A stretch of DNA of 64,000 bases, taken from positions 1,798,001-1,862,000 of the forward strand of contig CP013997.1 of the NCBI GenBank assembly GCA_001534745.1, written 5' to 3'. The notes beneath the pieces are model-generated. The model saw only the letters and a program-made list of their open reading frames with translations. It ran no database searches and was not told where the DNA came from. Positions 19,114-27,750 of the stretch are shown here, piece by piece; position 1 is the first letter of the stretch; each line of letters starts with the position of its first letter. A program made the translations under genes and the position numbers. This DNA is from Pseudomonas monteilii. Lineage in GTDB: Bacteria; Pseudomonadota; Gammaproteobacteria; Pseudomonadales; Pseudomonadaceae.

Positions 19114-20331
19114 CTAGGTGAGGGCATCTTCCACGTGTTCGATCCAGTGACGCACGGGCGTACGCCCGGCGCCGTCGAGGTGAACCTGGCAACCGATGTT
19201 GGCGGTGACAATCAGGTCGGGTTGGCCGCTTTCCAGCGCATCGAGTCGGTGGTCGCGCAGTTGCCGCGACAGCGCCGGTTGGGTCAGCGAGTAGGTCCCG
19301 GCCGAGCCGCAGCACAGGTGGCCGTCGGGCACCGGCGTGAGGCTGAAGCCGAGGCGGGTCAACAAGGCCTCGACGGCGCCGCCGAGTTTCTGGGCATGCT
19401 GCAGGGTGCACGGGCAATGCACGGCGAGTCGACCTTCGGCCCGCACCGCGAGGGTCTCCAGCGGCTCCTGGCCCAGCACTTCCACCAGGTCCCGGGTCAG
19501 GGCGCTGACCCGTGCCGCCTTGACGGCATACGCCGGGTCGTCCTTGAGCAGGTGGCCATAGTCACGCACGAAGGCGCCGCAGCCACTGGCGGTCTGCACG
19601 ATGGCCTCGGCGCCGGCCTCCAACGCGGGCCACCAGGCGTCGATGTTGCGTCGGGCCCGTGCCAGCCCGGTGGCCTGGGCATTGAGGTGGTAGTCCACGG
19701 CGCCGCAGCAGCCGGCTTCGCGCACGGGCGTGACGCCGATGCCCAGGCGATCGAGCACGCGCGTCGCCGCGGCGTTGGTATTGGGTGACAGGGTCGGCTG
19801 CACGCAGCCCTCGAGCAGCAGCACCTGACGACGGTGCAGGCGCTGGGGGCGCGGCTTGGCGGCCTGGGGTGCGCGCGGCAGTTTTTCGCGCAACGGTGCC
19901 GGCAGCAGGGGGCGAAAGACCTTGGCCGTACGGGTCAGTGCCTCGAACAGCGCCGGACGCGGCACGACCTGGCGCAAGCCTTCGCGCAGCAGGCGCTCGC
20001 CGAGCGGGCGCGGCACCTGCCGCTCGACCTCGGCCCGGCCAATGTCCAGCAGGTCGTGGTAGCGCACCCCGGACGGGCAGGTGGTCTCGCAGTTGCGACA
20101 GGTCAGGCAACGGTCTAGGTGCTCCTGGGTCTTGGCGGTGACCGGTTCGCCCTCCAGCACCTGCTTGATCAGGTAGATACGCCCGCGCGGCCCGTCCAGC
20201 TCGTCGCCGAGCAGCTGGTAGGTCGGGCAGGTCGCCGTGCAGAACCCGCAGTGCACGCACGAACGCAGGATGCGCTCGGCTTCGTCCGCACGGGGCAGGC
20301 ACTTGGCCTCGTCGCTCAGGTTGGTTTGCAT
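19114..20331 (-). CDS. glcF: glycolate oxidase iron-sulfur subunit
   Basis: A 405-residue protein with start MQTNLSDEAKCLPRADEAER; a longer in-frame extension overlaps glcE and is not needed. Two ferredoxin-type clusters are visible near the N-terminus: CVHCGFCTATCPTY and CLTCRNCETTCPSG, each binding a 4Fe-4S centre. Two CCG-type cysteine motifs follow (REAGCCGAVDYH and DGHLCCGSAGTY). It passes electrons from the GlcD/GlcE flavin subunits to the respiratory chain during glycolate oxidation to glyoxylate. Confidence 0.97.
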   Translation of the reverse strand: MQTNLSDEAKCLPRADEAERILRSCVHCGFCTATCPTYQLLGDELDGPRGRIYLIKQVLEGEPVTAKTQEHLDRCLTCRNCETTCPSGVRYHDLLDIGRAEVERQVPRPLGERLLREGLRQVVPRPALFEALTRTAKVFRPLLPAPLREKLPRAPQAAKPRPQRLHRRQVLLLEGCVQPTLSPNTNAAATRVLDRLGIGVTPVREAGCCGAVDYHLNAQATGLARARRNIDAWWPALEAGAEAIVQTASGCGAFVRDYGHLLKDDPAYAVKAARVSALTRDLVEVLGQEPLETLAVRAEGRLAVHCPCTLQHAQKLGGAVEALLTRLGFSLTPVPDGHLCCGSAGTYSLTQPALSRQLRDHRLDALESGQPDLIVTANIGCQVHLDGAGRTPVRHWIEHVEDALT

Positions 20332-20338
20332 GGTGGCC

Positions 20339-21391
20339 TCACCACTCGGCGTAGAGCCGGCCTGGGTTGAAGATCCCTTGGGGGTCCAGTTGCTGCTTGA
20401 GGCTGAGGTGATAGCGCCGCAGCGGCTCGGGCAGGGGATGAAACCCCGCTGGCCCCTGACGATACCGAGTGGCATGCCCGCCAAGCCGAGTCACCGCCTG
20501 ACGGATGTCCTCGGCTGCGGCATCGGAGGTGAGCCAACGCTGGCCACCGCCCCAGTCGATCAACTGCTGGCCGGGGAGGTCGAGTTCACCGCTGCCGCTC
20601 GGCAAGGCCAGCCGCCAGAGGGTCGCCGGACTGGCGAAGAAACTCAGGCGTTGCTCGCGCAGGTCGGCCCAATAGCCGTCCTCGAGAGGCTCACCCCCCA
20701 GACGATCCGCCGCCGAGGCCACCGAACCTTCACCCCCTTCCAGGCGCAGGTACAGGGCCTGGCCGTCGTGACACGCGGCACTGATCGGCAAGGGCTGCTG
20801 ACCCCATGCGGTCAACTGCGCAAGCGCTTCGGCTCGGCCCAAAGGCAGGCGCAAACTGCGGCAGGCGCGGGGCACGGGCAGCACCTTCAGCGAGACCTCG
20901 GTAAGCACGCCCAGGCACCCGAAGCTGCCGGTCAACAGCCGCGACAGGTCGTAGCCGGCGACGTTCTTCATCACTTCACCGCCAAAGCGCAGCAGCGTGC
21001 CGTGACCGCTGATCATCCGAGTCCCCAGGACATGATCGCGCACCGAGCCGGCCCAGGGACGGCGTGGCCCGGACAGGCCCGCGGCGACCATGCCGCCGAC
21101 GGTGGCGCCTTCACCCAGATGCGGCGGCTCGAACGGCAACCGCTGGCCGGCGGCCGCCAGCACCGCTTCGACCTCTGCCAGCGGCGTACCGGCGCGCGCG
21201 GTCAGCACCAGTTCGGTCGGGTCATAGCTGACGATGCCGCGGTGCTCACGGGTGTCGAGCACCTGGCCCGGCACCGCCTCGCCCAGCATGGCCTTGCTGC
21301 CGCTGCCCTGGATGCGCAAGGGCGTGCCCTCGGCCAGGGCCTGTTCGACCTGCGCCCGCAACGCGGCGCTGGCATCGCGGTCGACGCTCAT
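20339..21391 (-). CDS. glcE: glycolate oxidase FAD-binding subunit
   Basis: A 350-residue subunit of glycolate oxidase. The N-terminal FAD-binding PCMH-type fold shows RIQGSGSKAMLG, PPHLGEGATVGGMVAAGLSGPRR and DHVLGTRMISGHGTLLRFGG. FMKNVAGYDLSRLLTGSFG-type sequence appears as VMKNVAGYDLSRLLTGSFG. The C-terminus ends GIFNPGRLYAEW, typical of GlcE. It overlaps glcD by one base and precedes glcF by 7 nt, consistent with fixed subunit stoichiometry. Confidence 0.97.
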   Translation of the reverse strand: MSVDRDASAALRAQVEQALAEGTPLRIQGSGSKAMLGEAVPGQVLDTREHRGIVSYDPTELVLTARAGTPLAEVEAVLAAAGQRLPFEPPHLGEGATVGGMVAAGLSGPRRPWAGSVRDHVLGTRMISGHGTLLRFGGEVMKNVAGYDLSRLLTGSFGCLGVLTEVSLKVLPVPRACRSLRLPLGRAEALAQLTAWGQQPLPISAACHDGQALYLRLEGGEGSVASAADRLGGEPLEDGYWADLREQRLSFFASPATLWRLALPSGSGELDLPGQQLIDWGGGQRWLTSDAAAEDIRQAVTRLGGHATRYRQGPAGFHPLPEPLRRYHLSLKQQLDPQGIFNPGRLYAEW

Positions 21392-22890
21392 CAGAAGCGC
21401 TCCAGGTCAGGGAAGGGCAACTGCCCGTGGTGCACGTGCATCGCGCCGAACTCGGCGCAGCGGTGCAGGGTCGGGACGTTCTTGCCGGGGTTGAGCAGGC
21501 CGTGCGCGTCGAAGGCCTGCTTGACCGCATGGAACAGGGTCAGCTCGTCGCCGTTGAACTGCACGCACATCTGGTTGATCTTCTCGCGGCCCACGCCATG
21601 CTCGCCGGTGATGCTGCCCCCGACCGCCACGCACAGCTCGAGGATCCGGCTGCCCAGGGCTTCGGCGCGCGCCAGTTCACCTGGCTGGTTGGCGTCGAAC
21701 AGGATCAACGGGTGCATGTTGCCGTCGCCAGCATGGAACACGTTGGCCACCCGCAGCCCGTGTTCGCGCGACAGCGCGGCGATGGCGTCGAGCACACCGG
21801 GCAAGGCGCGTCGCGGAATGGTGCCGTCCATGCAGTAGTAGTCCGGCGACAGCCGCCCGACCGCCGGGAAGGCGTTCTTGCGCCCGGCCCAGAAGCGCGC
21901 CCGCTCGGCGGCATCCCGTGCCAGCCGCACCTGCGTGGCGCCGGCCGCGCGCAGCACCGCCTCGACCCGCTGGCAATCCTCGTGCACATCGGACTCCACG
22001 CCATCGAGTTCGCACAGCAGGATCGCCGCGGCCTCGACCGGGTACCCGGCGTGGATGAAATCTTCCGCCGCGCGAATCGACAGGTTGTCCATCATTTCCA
22101 GGCCCGCCGGGATGATCCCGGCGCTGATGATGTCGGCCACGGCGCGCCCAGCCTGTTCTACGGTGTCGAAGCTGGCCAGCAGTACCCGGGCGACCTGGGG
22201 CAGCGGCAGCAGCTTGACGGTCACTTCGGTGACGATGCCCAGCAGGCCCTCGGAGCCGGTGAACAGGGCCAGCAGGTCGAAGCCCGGCGCGTCCAGCGCG
22301 TCGCTGCCGAGGGTCATGCAGTCGCCTTCGATGGTCATGACCTCCACCTTCAGCAGGTTGTGCACGGTCAGCCCGTATTTGAGGCAATGCACGCCCCCGG
22401 CGTTCTCGGCCACATTGCCGCCGATGGAGCAGGCGATCTGCGAGGACGGGTCCGGCGCGTAGTACAGACCATGGGGCGCGGCGGCCTGGGAGATGGCCAG
22501 GTTACGCACGCCGGGTTGCACACGCGCGAAGCGCCCGGCGGGGTTGACCTCCAGAATTCGGTTGAAGCGCGCCATCACCAGCAGCACCCCTTGCTCCAGC
22601 GGCAAGGCGCCACCGGACAGCCCCGTGCCGGCGCCACGGGCTACCACGGGCACACGCAACGCATGGCACACCCGGAGCAGGGCCTGGACCTGATCGAGCC
22701 GTACAGGCAGGGCCACCAGCAGCGGTACCACGCGGTAGGCGGACAGCCCGTCGCATTCGTAGGGGCGCAGGTCTTCCAGGCTGTGCAGAAGGTCGAGGTC
22801 CGGCACCGCAGCGCGCAGGCGCCGGAGCACTTCGGCCTGGTCCACATGGGTCAGGGCACCGTCGATGCACTCGTCGTAGAGAAGGTTCAT
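21391..22890 (-). CDS. glcD: glycolate oxidase FAD-linked subunit
   Basis: A 499-residue FAD-linked oxidase subunit and first gene of the leftward operon. The PCMH FAD-binding motif is VVARGAGTGLSGGALP (about residues 80-95), followed by DPSSQIACSIGGNVAENAGG and LLGIVTEVTVKLLPLP. The C-terminal substrate/cap domain contains VFHAGDGNMHPLILFD and GGSITGEHGVGREK, which holds conserved catalytic and flavin-contacting histidines. It oxidises glycolate to glyoxylate. Its promoter region contains two GlcC-like palindromes shared with divergent glcC. Confidence 0.97.
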   Translation of the reverse strand: MNLLYDECIDGALTHVDQAEVLRRLRAAVPDLDLLHSLEDLRPYECDGLSAYRVVPLLVALPVRLDQVQALLRVCHALRVPVVARGAGTGLSGGALPLEQGVLLVMARFNRILEVNPAGRFARVQPGVRNLAISQAAAPHGLYYAPDPSSQIACSIGGNVAENAGGVHCLKYGLTVHNLLKVEVMTIEGDCMTLGSDALDAPGFDLLALFTGSEGLLGIVTEVTVKLLPLPQVARVLLASFDTVEQAGRAVADIISAGIIPAGLEMMDNLSIRAAEDFIHAGYPVEAAAILLCELDGVESDVHEDCQRVEAVLRAAGATQVRLARDAAERARFWAGRKNAFPAVGRLSPDYYCMDGTIPRRALPGVLDAIAALSREHGLRVANVFHAGDGNMHPLILFDANQPGELARAEALGSRILELCVAVGGSITGEHGVGREKINQMCVQFNGDELTLFHAVKQAFDAHGLLNPGKNVPTLHRCAEFGAMHVHHGQLPFPDLERF

Positions 22891-23011
22891 GGCGCTTCCT
22901 TGTTCTTGTTATCACGACAGCCTTCTGCCGTGTGCCTGGGCGGCACAGGGCGGATCGGTTTCGATGCCCTGAGGGTGCTGGAGGCGATGGCTGCTGTCGA
23001 CGCCACCGGCG

Positions 23012-23026
23012 ACTGGTCGGACCAGT
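23012..23026. promoter_or_regulatory. GlcC-type operator 1
   Basis: ACTGGTCGGACCAGT is a perfect 7-1-7 palindrome with the TGGT-N3-ACCA core expected for FadR/GntR regulators. It lies about 120 bp ahead of glcD in the glcD-glcC intergenic region. Confidence 0.7.
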
Positions 23027-23109
23027 TCGTGTCGGCACAGGACCGCCATGCCCTGCGAAACCACGGTTCCTGCGCTACGCTGTGTCCGAACAGCCTGGGG
23101 TAACCTGCC

Positions 23110-23124
23110 ACTGGTCCTACCAGT
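23110..23124. promoter_or_regulatory. GlcC-type operator 2
   Basis: ACTGGTCCTACCAGT repeats the operator at 23012 with arms ACTGGT/ACCAGT intact. It ends 15 nt before the glcC start, so it probably mediates autoregulation. Confidence 0.7.
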
Positions 23125-23139
23125 TCACGAGGGTCCGCA

Positions 23140-23919
23140 ATGCTCATTTCGCCTCAGCCAGCACCTGCCAAGACCCAAGTCGCCGAGCAGGTCGCCGCGC
23201 GCCTCGAGAAGCTGATCGTCGACGGCGTGCTCAAGGTCGGCCAGGCGTTGCCTTCCGAGCGGCGCCTGGTGGACAAGCTCGGTTGTTCGCGCTCGGCCCT
23301 GCGCGAAGGCCTGCGCATCCTGCGTGGTCGCGGCATCGTCGAAACCGAGCATGGGCGCGGCTCTTACGTCGCCGATCTCGACCGGGCGGACCACACCACG
23401 CCCCTGATGCACCTGTTCAGCTCCCAGCCGCGGACCTTGTTCGACCTGCTCGAAGTCCGTGCCCTGCTCGAAGGCGAATCGGCGCGGCTTGCGGCCCTGC
23501 GTGCCACCGAGGTGGATCGCCTGCTGATCACGCGCCGGTTCGAAGAGATGGTCGCCGCCCATGAAGGCCCGCAGCGTCACGACGCCCGTGAGCAGGCGCG
23601 CCTGGATCACGCCTTTCACCGGGCGATCAGCGAGGCGTCGCACAACCCGGTGCTGGTGCACACCTTGCAGACCCTGAGCGACCTGACCTTGAGCACGGTG
23701 TTCGCCTGTGTGAACAACCTGTACTGCCGCCCGACCCACAAGCGTCAGATCGACCGTCAGCACACCCGGCTCTACCACGCCGTGATGGCGCAATTGCCCG
23801 ACCAGGCGCTGCGCGCAGCCCGGGATCACATCCACAGCGTGCGCGACCATCTGCGCGAGATCGAACAGGAGGAACAGCGCCTGGTCCGGGCCACCATGCG
23901 CCTGGAAGGCTGGGGCTGA
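23140..23919 (+). CDS. glcC: GlcC, GntR/FadR-type regulator of the glc operon
   Basis: A 259-residue FadR-subfamily regulator. Residues about 15-75 are the winged helix-turn-helix (LPSERRLVDKLGCSRSALREGL, RGRGIVETEHGRGSYV). The remainder is an all-helical FCD ligand domain with RALLEGESARLAALRAT, DHAFHRAISEASHN and AARDHIHSVRDHL; its histidines would coordinate a metal near the effector. Divergent position from glcD and two matching palindromes support a role as glycolate/glyoxylate-responsive regulator of glcDEFGB. Confidence 0.94.
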   Translation: MLISPQPAPAKTQVAEQVAARLEKLIVDGVLKVGQALPSERRLVDKLGCSRSALREGLRILRGRGIVETEHGRGSYVADLDRADHTTPLMHLFSSQPRTLFDLLEVRALLEGESARLAALRATEVDRLLITRRFEEMVAAHEGPQRHDAREQARLDHAFHRAISEASHNPVLVHTLQTLSDLTLSTVFACVNNLYCRPTHKRQIDRQHTRLYHAVMAQLPDQALRAARDHIHSVRDHLREIEQEEQRLVRATMRLEGWG

Positions 23920-23924
23920 ACCAC

Positions 23925-23971
23925 CGGTCGGATGCCCGTGTTTTCAAGCCCGGACGGGCGCGATCCGACCG
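23925..23971. terminator. long hairpin after glcC
   Basis: CGGTCGGAT-GCCCGT and ACGGGC-GCG-ATCCGACCG can form a 15-bp stem with a small internal bulge, directly after the glcC stop. It lacks a T tract but is well placed to end glcC transcription before the SOS-type promoter of the next operon. Confidence 0.45.
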
Positions 23972-24003
23972 TCAGCACTTGCATAGGATCGTCTCTGCAA
24001 ATA

Positions 24004-24019
24004 CTGTATGAATATTCAG
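24004..24019 (+). promoter_or_regulatory. LexA (SOS) box
   Basis: CTGTATGAATATTCAG has the obligatory CTG-N10-CAG frame with an AT-rich core, matching the gamma-proteobacterial LexA consensus closely. It ends 16 nt before the start of the radical SAM gene, so LexA would block its promoter until DNA damage. Confidence 0.85.
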
Positions 24020-24035
24020 TCCAGAGAGTGCGCCA

Positions 24036-25256
24036 ATGCAGCTGATCGCCAAGCTCGGCATCCTCGCCGACGCCGCCAAGTACGATGCCTCCTGTGCCAG
24101 CAGCGGTGCGCCCAAGCGCAGTTCGCGTGGGCGCGACGGCATCGGCTCGACCAATGGCATGGGCATCTGTCACAGCTTCACGCCTGACGGGCGCTGTGTG
24201 TCCCTGCTCAAGATCCTGCTCACCAACTTCTGCCTGTACGACTGCCAGTACTGCATCAACCGTCGCTCCAGCAATGTGCCCCGTGCCCGCTTCACGCCCG
24301 AGGAAGTGGTGCGCCTGACGCTGGACTTCTACCGCCGCAACTGCATCAGCGGGCTGTTCCTCAGCTCGGGCATCATCCGCTCGGCCGACTACACCATGGA
24401 GCAGATGGTGGAGGTGGCGCGTCTGCTGCGCGAAGAGCACAACTTCCGCGGCTACATCCACCTCAAGACCATCCCGGATGCCGATCCTTTACTGATCGAA
24501 GAGGCCGGGCGCCTGGCCGACCGCCTGAGCGTCAACATCGAGCTGCCGACCGACGAAAGCCTCACGCGGCTGGCCCCGGAAAAGCAGGCCAGCATCATCC
24601 GCCAGGCCATGGGCACCATCCAGCGCGGGCAGCTGAACGTGGCGGGCGAGGCGCGGGCACCACGCTTTGCGCCCTCGGGGCAGAGCACTCAGATGATCGT
24701 CGGCGCCGACACCACCGACGACCGGACCATCCTGCGCAACGCCGAGTCGCTGTACACCGGCTTCGGCCTCAAGCGCGTCTACTACTCGGCGTTCAGCCCG
24801 ATCCCGGACAGCCCCAACAGCGTGCCCCTGGCCGCACCGCCCCTGTTGCGCGAGCACCGCCTGTACCAGGCGGACTTTCTCATGCGCGGCTACGGCTACA
24901 AGGCCGGAGAGCTGCTGGGCAAGGCCGGCAACCTGGACCTGGACATCGACCCCAAGCTGGCCTGGGCGCTGTCCAACCGCGAGGTGTTCCCGGTGGACGT
25001 GAACCGCGCCGAGCCGGCCGTGCTGGCGCGCATCCCGGGCGTGGGCATGCGCAGCGTGCAGCGTCTGCTGGCCCTGCGCCGCGAACGGCGCATTCGCTAC
25101 GACGACCTCATCCAGTTGCGCTGCGTACTGGAAAAGGCCAGGCCGTTCATCGTCACCAGCGACTACCGGCCACCGGAAGCGGATGTGCGCAGCAGCCTGT
25201 TGCGCGCGCGGCTGCGGGAGCCCCAGGCCCCGGTGCAGATGGGGTTGTGGGGTTGA
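24036..25256 (+). CDS. putative DNA repair radical SAM protein (TIGR03916-type)
   Basis: A 406-residue radical SAM enzyme. The 4Fe-4S motif is C66-LYD-C70-QY-C73 (CxxxCxxC), preceded by the family signature GRDGIGSTNGMGICHSFTPDG. The C-terminus carries a helix-hairpin-helix DNA-binding unit (LARIPGVGMRSVQRLLALRR, about residues 326-350). This family is annotated as putative DNA modification/repair; its reaction is not settled to my knowledge. It shares an operon and overlaps by a few bases with a TIGR03915-type partner. A LexA box upstream independently supports a DNA-damage role. Confidence 0.9.
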   Translation: MQLIAKLGILADAAKYDASCASSGAPKRSSRGRDGIGSTNGMGICHSFTPDGRCVSLLKILLTNFCLYDCQYCINRRSSNVPRARFTPEEVVRLTLDFYRRNCISGLFLSSGIIRSADYTMEQMVEVARLLREEHNFRGYIHLKTIPDADPLLIEEAGRLADRLSVNIELPTDESLTRLAPEKQASIIRQAMGTIQRGQLNVAGEARAPRFAPSGQSTQMIVGADTTDDRTILRNAESLYTGFGLKRVYYSAFSPIPDSPNSVPLAAPPLLREHRLYQADFLMRGYGYKAGELLGKAGNLDLDIDPKLAWALSNREVFPVDVNRAEPAVLARIPGVGMRSVQRLLALRRERRIRYDDLIQLRCVLEKARPFIVTSDYRPPEADVRSSLLRARLREPQAPVQMGLWG

Positions 25257-26134
25257 TCGCACTCGACTGCGAGGAACGCTTCGCCTGCTGGCGCGACCAG
25301 GCGCGCACCTTGCTCAGCCACGGCATCGACCCGTCCCAGGTCAACTGGGCCCACGGGCCGATGGACGACCTGCTGGCCGTGCCGCGCCCGCTGCCCGACG
25401 GGCTCGGGCCGTTTCGCGCCCGCATTCCCAGTACCTTGCTGGGTCAGTTGGAACAGGCTTCGCGGTACTGCGGCGAGCAGCGCTGGAACCTGCTCTACGA
25501 AGTGCTCTGGCGGGTCGCCCATGGCGACCGCACCGCCATGCTGCCGGGCGATCGCCTGGGCAGCGAGCTGCACCGGCGCATCAAGCAGGTCAACCGCGAG
25601 GCTCACCACCTGCACGCGTTCTTGCGTTTCGTGCCCTTGCCCGAGGCCGTTGCCGAACGGCTGCAACTGGACCTGATCGCCTACCACGAGCCGGCGCATG
25701 ACATCCTCGAAAGCGCCAGCGGGCATTTTGCCGAGCGCCTGGGCCGCCAGCGCTGGCTGATCGCGACACCCCTCGACGGTATCCGCTACGACGGCGCGGC
25801 CTTCGATTACCAACGGGTCTGCCCACCGCACTGGCAGGCCTGGGCCCGCCATGCCGAAGATCCAGGCGCCGAGCTGTGGCGCGTCTACTACCGGCATATC
25901 TTCAACCCGGCACGGCTTAATCCGGATGCCATGCGCATGCACATGCCCGGACGCTTCTGGCGTCACCTGCCCGAAGGCGACCTGATTCCTCGCTTGGTGG
26001 GGCAGGCGCGGCAGGGCAAACAGCGTGACGGGCAAGCCGTGGAGGTCGGGCAGCAGGCGGGCAAGCGAATCCCGTATGGTCCAGCAGGGCGGGAGGGGCA
26101 GGCAAAAGCGGAAGAGGGCGAGGCGGAAACGTAA
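25253..26134 (+). CDS. TIGR03915-family putative DNA repair protein
   Basis: About 293 residues beginning (L/M)IALDCEERFACWRDQARTLL. TTG at 25253 gives the usual N-terminus of the family; GTG at 25247 would add two residues. Both overlap the radical SAM stop, so the pair is translationally coupled. The conserved core includes CGEQRWNLLYEVLWRVAHG, IKQVNREAHHLHAFLRF, HEPAHDILESASGHFAERLG and a DUF4130-like region. A C-terminal tail from about residue 255 is low-complexity, rich in Gly, Gln, Glu and Arg. Related proteins are called uracil-DNA-glycosylase-like, but the activity here is inferred. Confidence 0.85.
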   Translation: MIALDCEERFACWRDQARTLLSHGIDPSQVNWAHGPMDDLLAVPRPLPDGLGPFRARIPSTLLGQLEQASRYCGEQRWNLLYEVLWRVAHGDRTAMLPGDRLGSELHRRIKQVNREAHHLHAFLRFVPLPEAVAERLQLDLIAYHEPAHDILESASGHFAERLGRQRWLIATPLDGIRYDGAAFDYQRVCPPHWQAWARHAEDPGAELWRVYYRHIFNPARLNPDAMRMHMPGRFWRHLPEGDLIPRLVGQARQGKQRDGQAVEVGQQAGKRIPYGPAGREGQAKAEEGEAET

Positions 26135-26162
26135 CCTGCAGAAAAACGTAACCTGCAGAAAA
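26129..26162 (+). repeat. 17-bp exact tandem duplication over a stop codon
   Basis: ACGTAACCTGCAGAAAA occurs twice back to back. The first copy contains the stop codon of the TIGR03915-type gene, and the second adjoins the lpxH terminator. Confidence 0.85.
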
Positions 26163-26186
26163 AAGAAAACCCGCCAGGGCAGCGGG
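26158..26186 (-). terminator. rho-independent terminator of ppiB-lpxH
   Basis: Read on the minus strand: CCCGC, a 7-nt loop, GCGGG, then TTTTCTTTTTT. The GC stem followed by a T-rich run is a classic intrinsic terminator, about 100 nt after lpxH. Confidence 0.8.
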
Positions 26187-26289
26187 TCAAGAACGTTTCG
26201 AAGCCAGGTCAGTGTGCCCAGGTAGATGTCGGAAAAACGTGAAAGGGGTGTTCAGGGTTTGTTGGAGAAGTGAGCTTGCAGCTTATAGC

Positions 26290-27012
26290 TCACCCGATCG
26301 CGAACGGCGCCAGCTGAAACCCCTGTTCGTCCACCTGCAACGCCCAGCCCTGGCGGTCCCAGTCGCCCAGCACGATGCGCCGTGCCGGCTCGCCGTCGAC
26401 CATCAGCTTGTGGATGGCCGGGCGGTGGGTGTGCCCATGGATCAGTGTGCGCACGCCATGGGCCGCCATCACCTGAGGAATTTCCTCGGGGGTGACGTCG
26501 ATGATCTCCGTCGCTTTCATTTGCGTCTGCGCCTTGCTTTCGCTGCGCAGCTTGCGGGCCAGGCGCTGCCGGTTGGCCAGCGACAGGTGACGCAGGATCC
26601 ACAGGGTCAGCGGATTGCGTAACACCCGACGCAGCTTCAGGTAGCCCACATCCCGTGTGCACAGGCTGTCGCCGTGCATCAGCAAGACACGCTCGCCGCC
26701 AAGGTCCACCACGCTGGGGTCGCTGAGCAGCGTACAGCCCGCGGCTTCGCAGAACGCCTGGCCGATCAGGAAATCCCGGTTGCCGTGCATCAGGTACACG
26801 GCCGTGCCCCGGTCGCTCACCACGCGCAACGCCTGGCAGATCGACTGCTGGAACGGCGACATGCCGTCGTCACCGATCCAGGCTTCGAAGAAGTCGCCCA
26901 GGATGTACAGCGCGCTGGCGCTCCGGGCTCGGCCGTCGAGCAACGCGAGAAACGCCCGGGTGATGTCCGGGCGCTCTTCTTGCAAATGAAGATCAGAGAT
27001 CAGCAGGATCAC
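26290..27012 (-). CDS. lpxH: UDP-2,3-diacylglucosamine diphosphatase
   Basis: A 240-residue calcineurin-like phosphoesterase, normal LpxH length. It cleaves UDP-2,3-diacylglucosamine to lipid X in lipid A synthesis at the inner membrane. Metal-binding motifs are all present: SDLHL near residue 6, [30 protein letters not shown] and IHGHTHRP. The start overlaps the ppiB stop (ATGA), so it is co-expressed with ppiB, and an intrinsic terminator follows. Confidence 0.97.
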   Translation of the reverse strand: MILLISDLHLQEERPDITRAFLALLDGRARSASALYILGDFFEAWIGDDGMSPFQQSICQALRVVSDRGTAVYLMHGNRDFLIGQAFCEAAGCTLLSDPSVVDLGGERVLLMHGDSLCTRDVGYLKLRRVLRNPLTLWILRHLSLANRQRLARKLRSESKAQTQMKATEIIDVTPEEIPQVMAAHGVRTLIHGHTHRPAIHKLMVDGEPARRIVLGDWDRQGWALQVDEQGFQLAPFAIG

Positions 27013-27509
27013 TCAATGATCTCGGCTTTCTCGATGACCACGTCGTCTTTCGGCACGTCCTGGTGGCCGGCTTTGGAGCCCGTGGCGACCTTCTCGATGG
27101 CATCGACCACCTCACGGCCTTCGATCACTTCGCCGAATACCGCGTAACCCCAACCCTGGGTGTTCTTGCCGCTGTGGTTGAGGAAGTCGTTGTCCGAGGC
27201 GTTGATGAAGAACTGCGCCGAGGCCGAGTGCGGGTCCATGGTACGGGCCATGGCGATGCTGTACTTGGTGTTCTTCAGGCCGTTGTCGGCTTCGTTCTGG
27301 ATCGAGGCGCGGGTTTTCTTCTGGCTCATGCCGGCTTCGAAACCGCCACCCTGGATCATGAAGCCCTTGATCACGCGGTGGAACACGGTGCCATCGTAGT
27401 GGCCTTCCTTGACGTACTGAACGAAGTTCTCGGTGGTCTGTGGCGCTTTCTCGGCGTTCAGTTGCAGGACGATGTCGCCGTGATTGGTGCTCAGTTTGAC
27501 TTTGGACAT
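27009..27509 (-). CDS. ppiB: cytoplasmic peptidyl-prolyl cis-trans isomerase B (cyclophilin)
   Basis: A 166-residue cyclophilin starting [20 protein letters not shown]; an in-frame upstream ATG adds an atypical 15 residues. No signal peptide is seen, so it is the cytoplasmic form. Active-site segments [16 protein letters not shown] and [17 protein letters not shown] are intact, as is the C-terminal [18 protein letters not shown]. It catalyses proline isomerisation during folding. It is divergent from glnS and coupled to lpxH. Confidence 0.97.
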   Translation of the reverse strand: MSKVKLSTNHGDIVLQLNAEKAPQTTENFVQYVKEGHYDGTVFHRVIKGFMIQGGGFEAGMSQKKTRASIQNEADNGLKNTKYSIAMARTMDPHSASAQFFINASDNDFLNHSGKNTQGWGYAVFGEVIEGREVVDAIEKVATGSKAGHQDVPKDDVVIEKAEIIE

Positions 27510-27750
27510 GCTGGAACTCGCTTTTTCAAGACGTTCATGAATAGGGTTCGCCAACGGGCGTACGCAAGACCTGACGCACGTTTCCAGAACCAGGGCACAC
27601 TTCGCGTCATGCGAGCGGCGTCGGCCTGGCGATAAAACACGGCAGATTCTCGGCGTCCGGCTGTCGGCGACTTGACTGCTTCGGCTATGATAAGCCCTTT
27701 GTTTCAGTCGGCCTACCCGATGGCCGTTTACCCGTCTTCAAAGGATCCAC

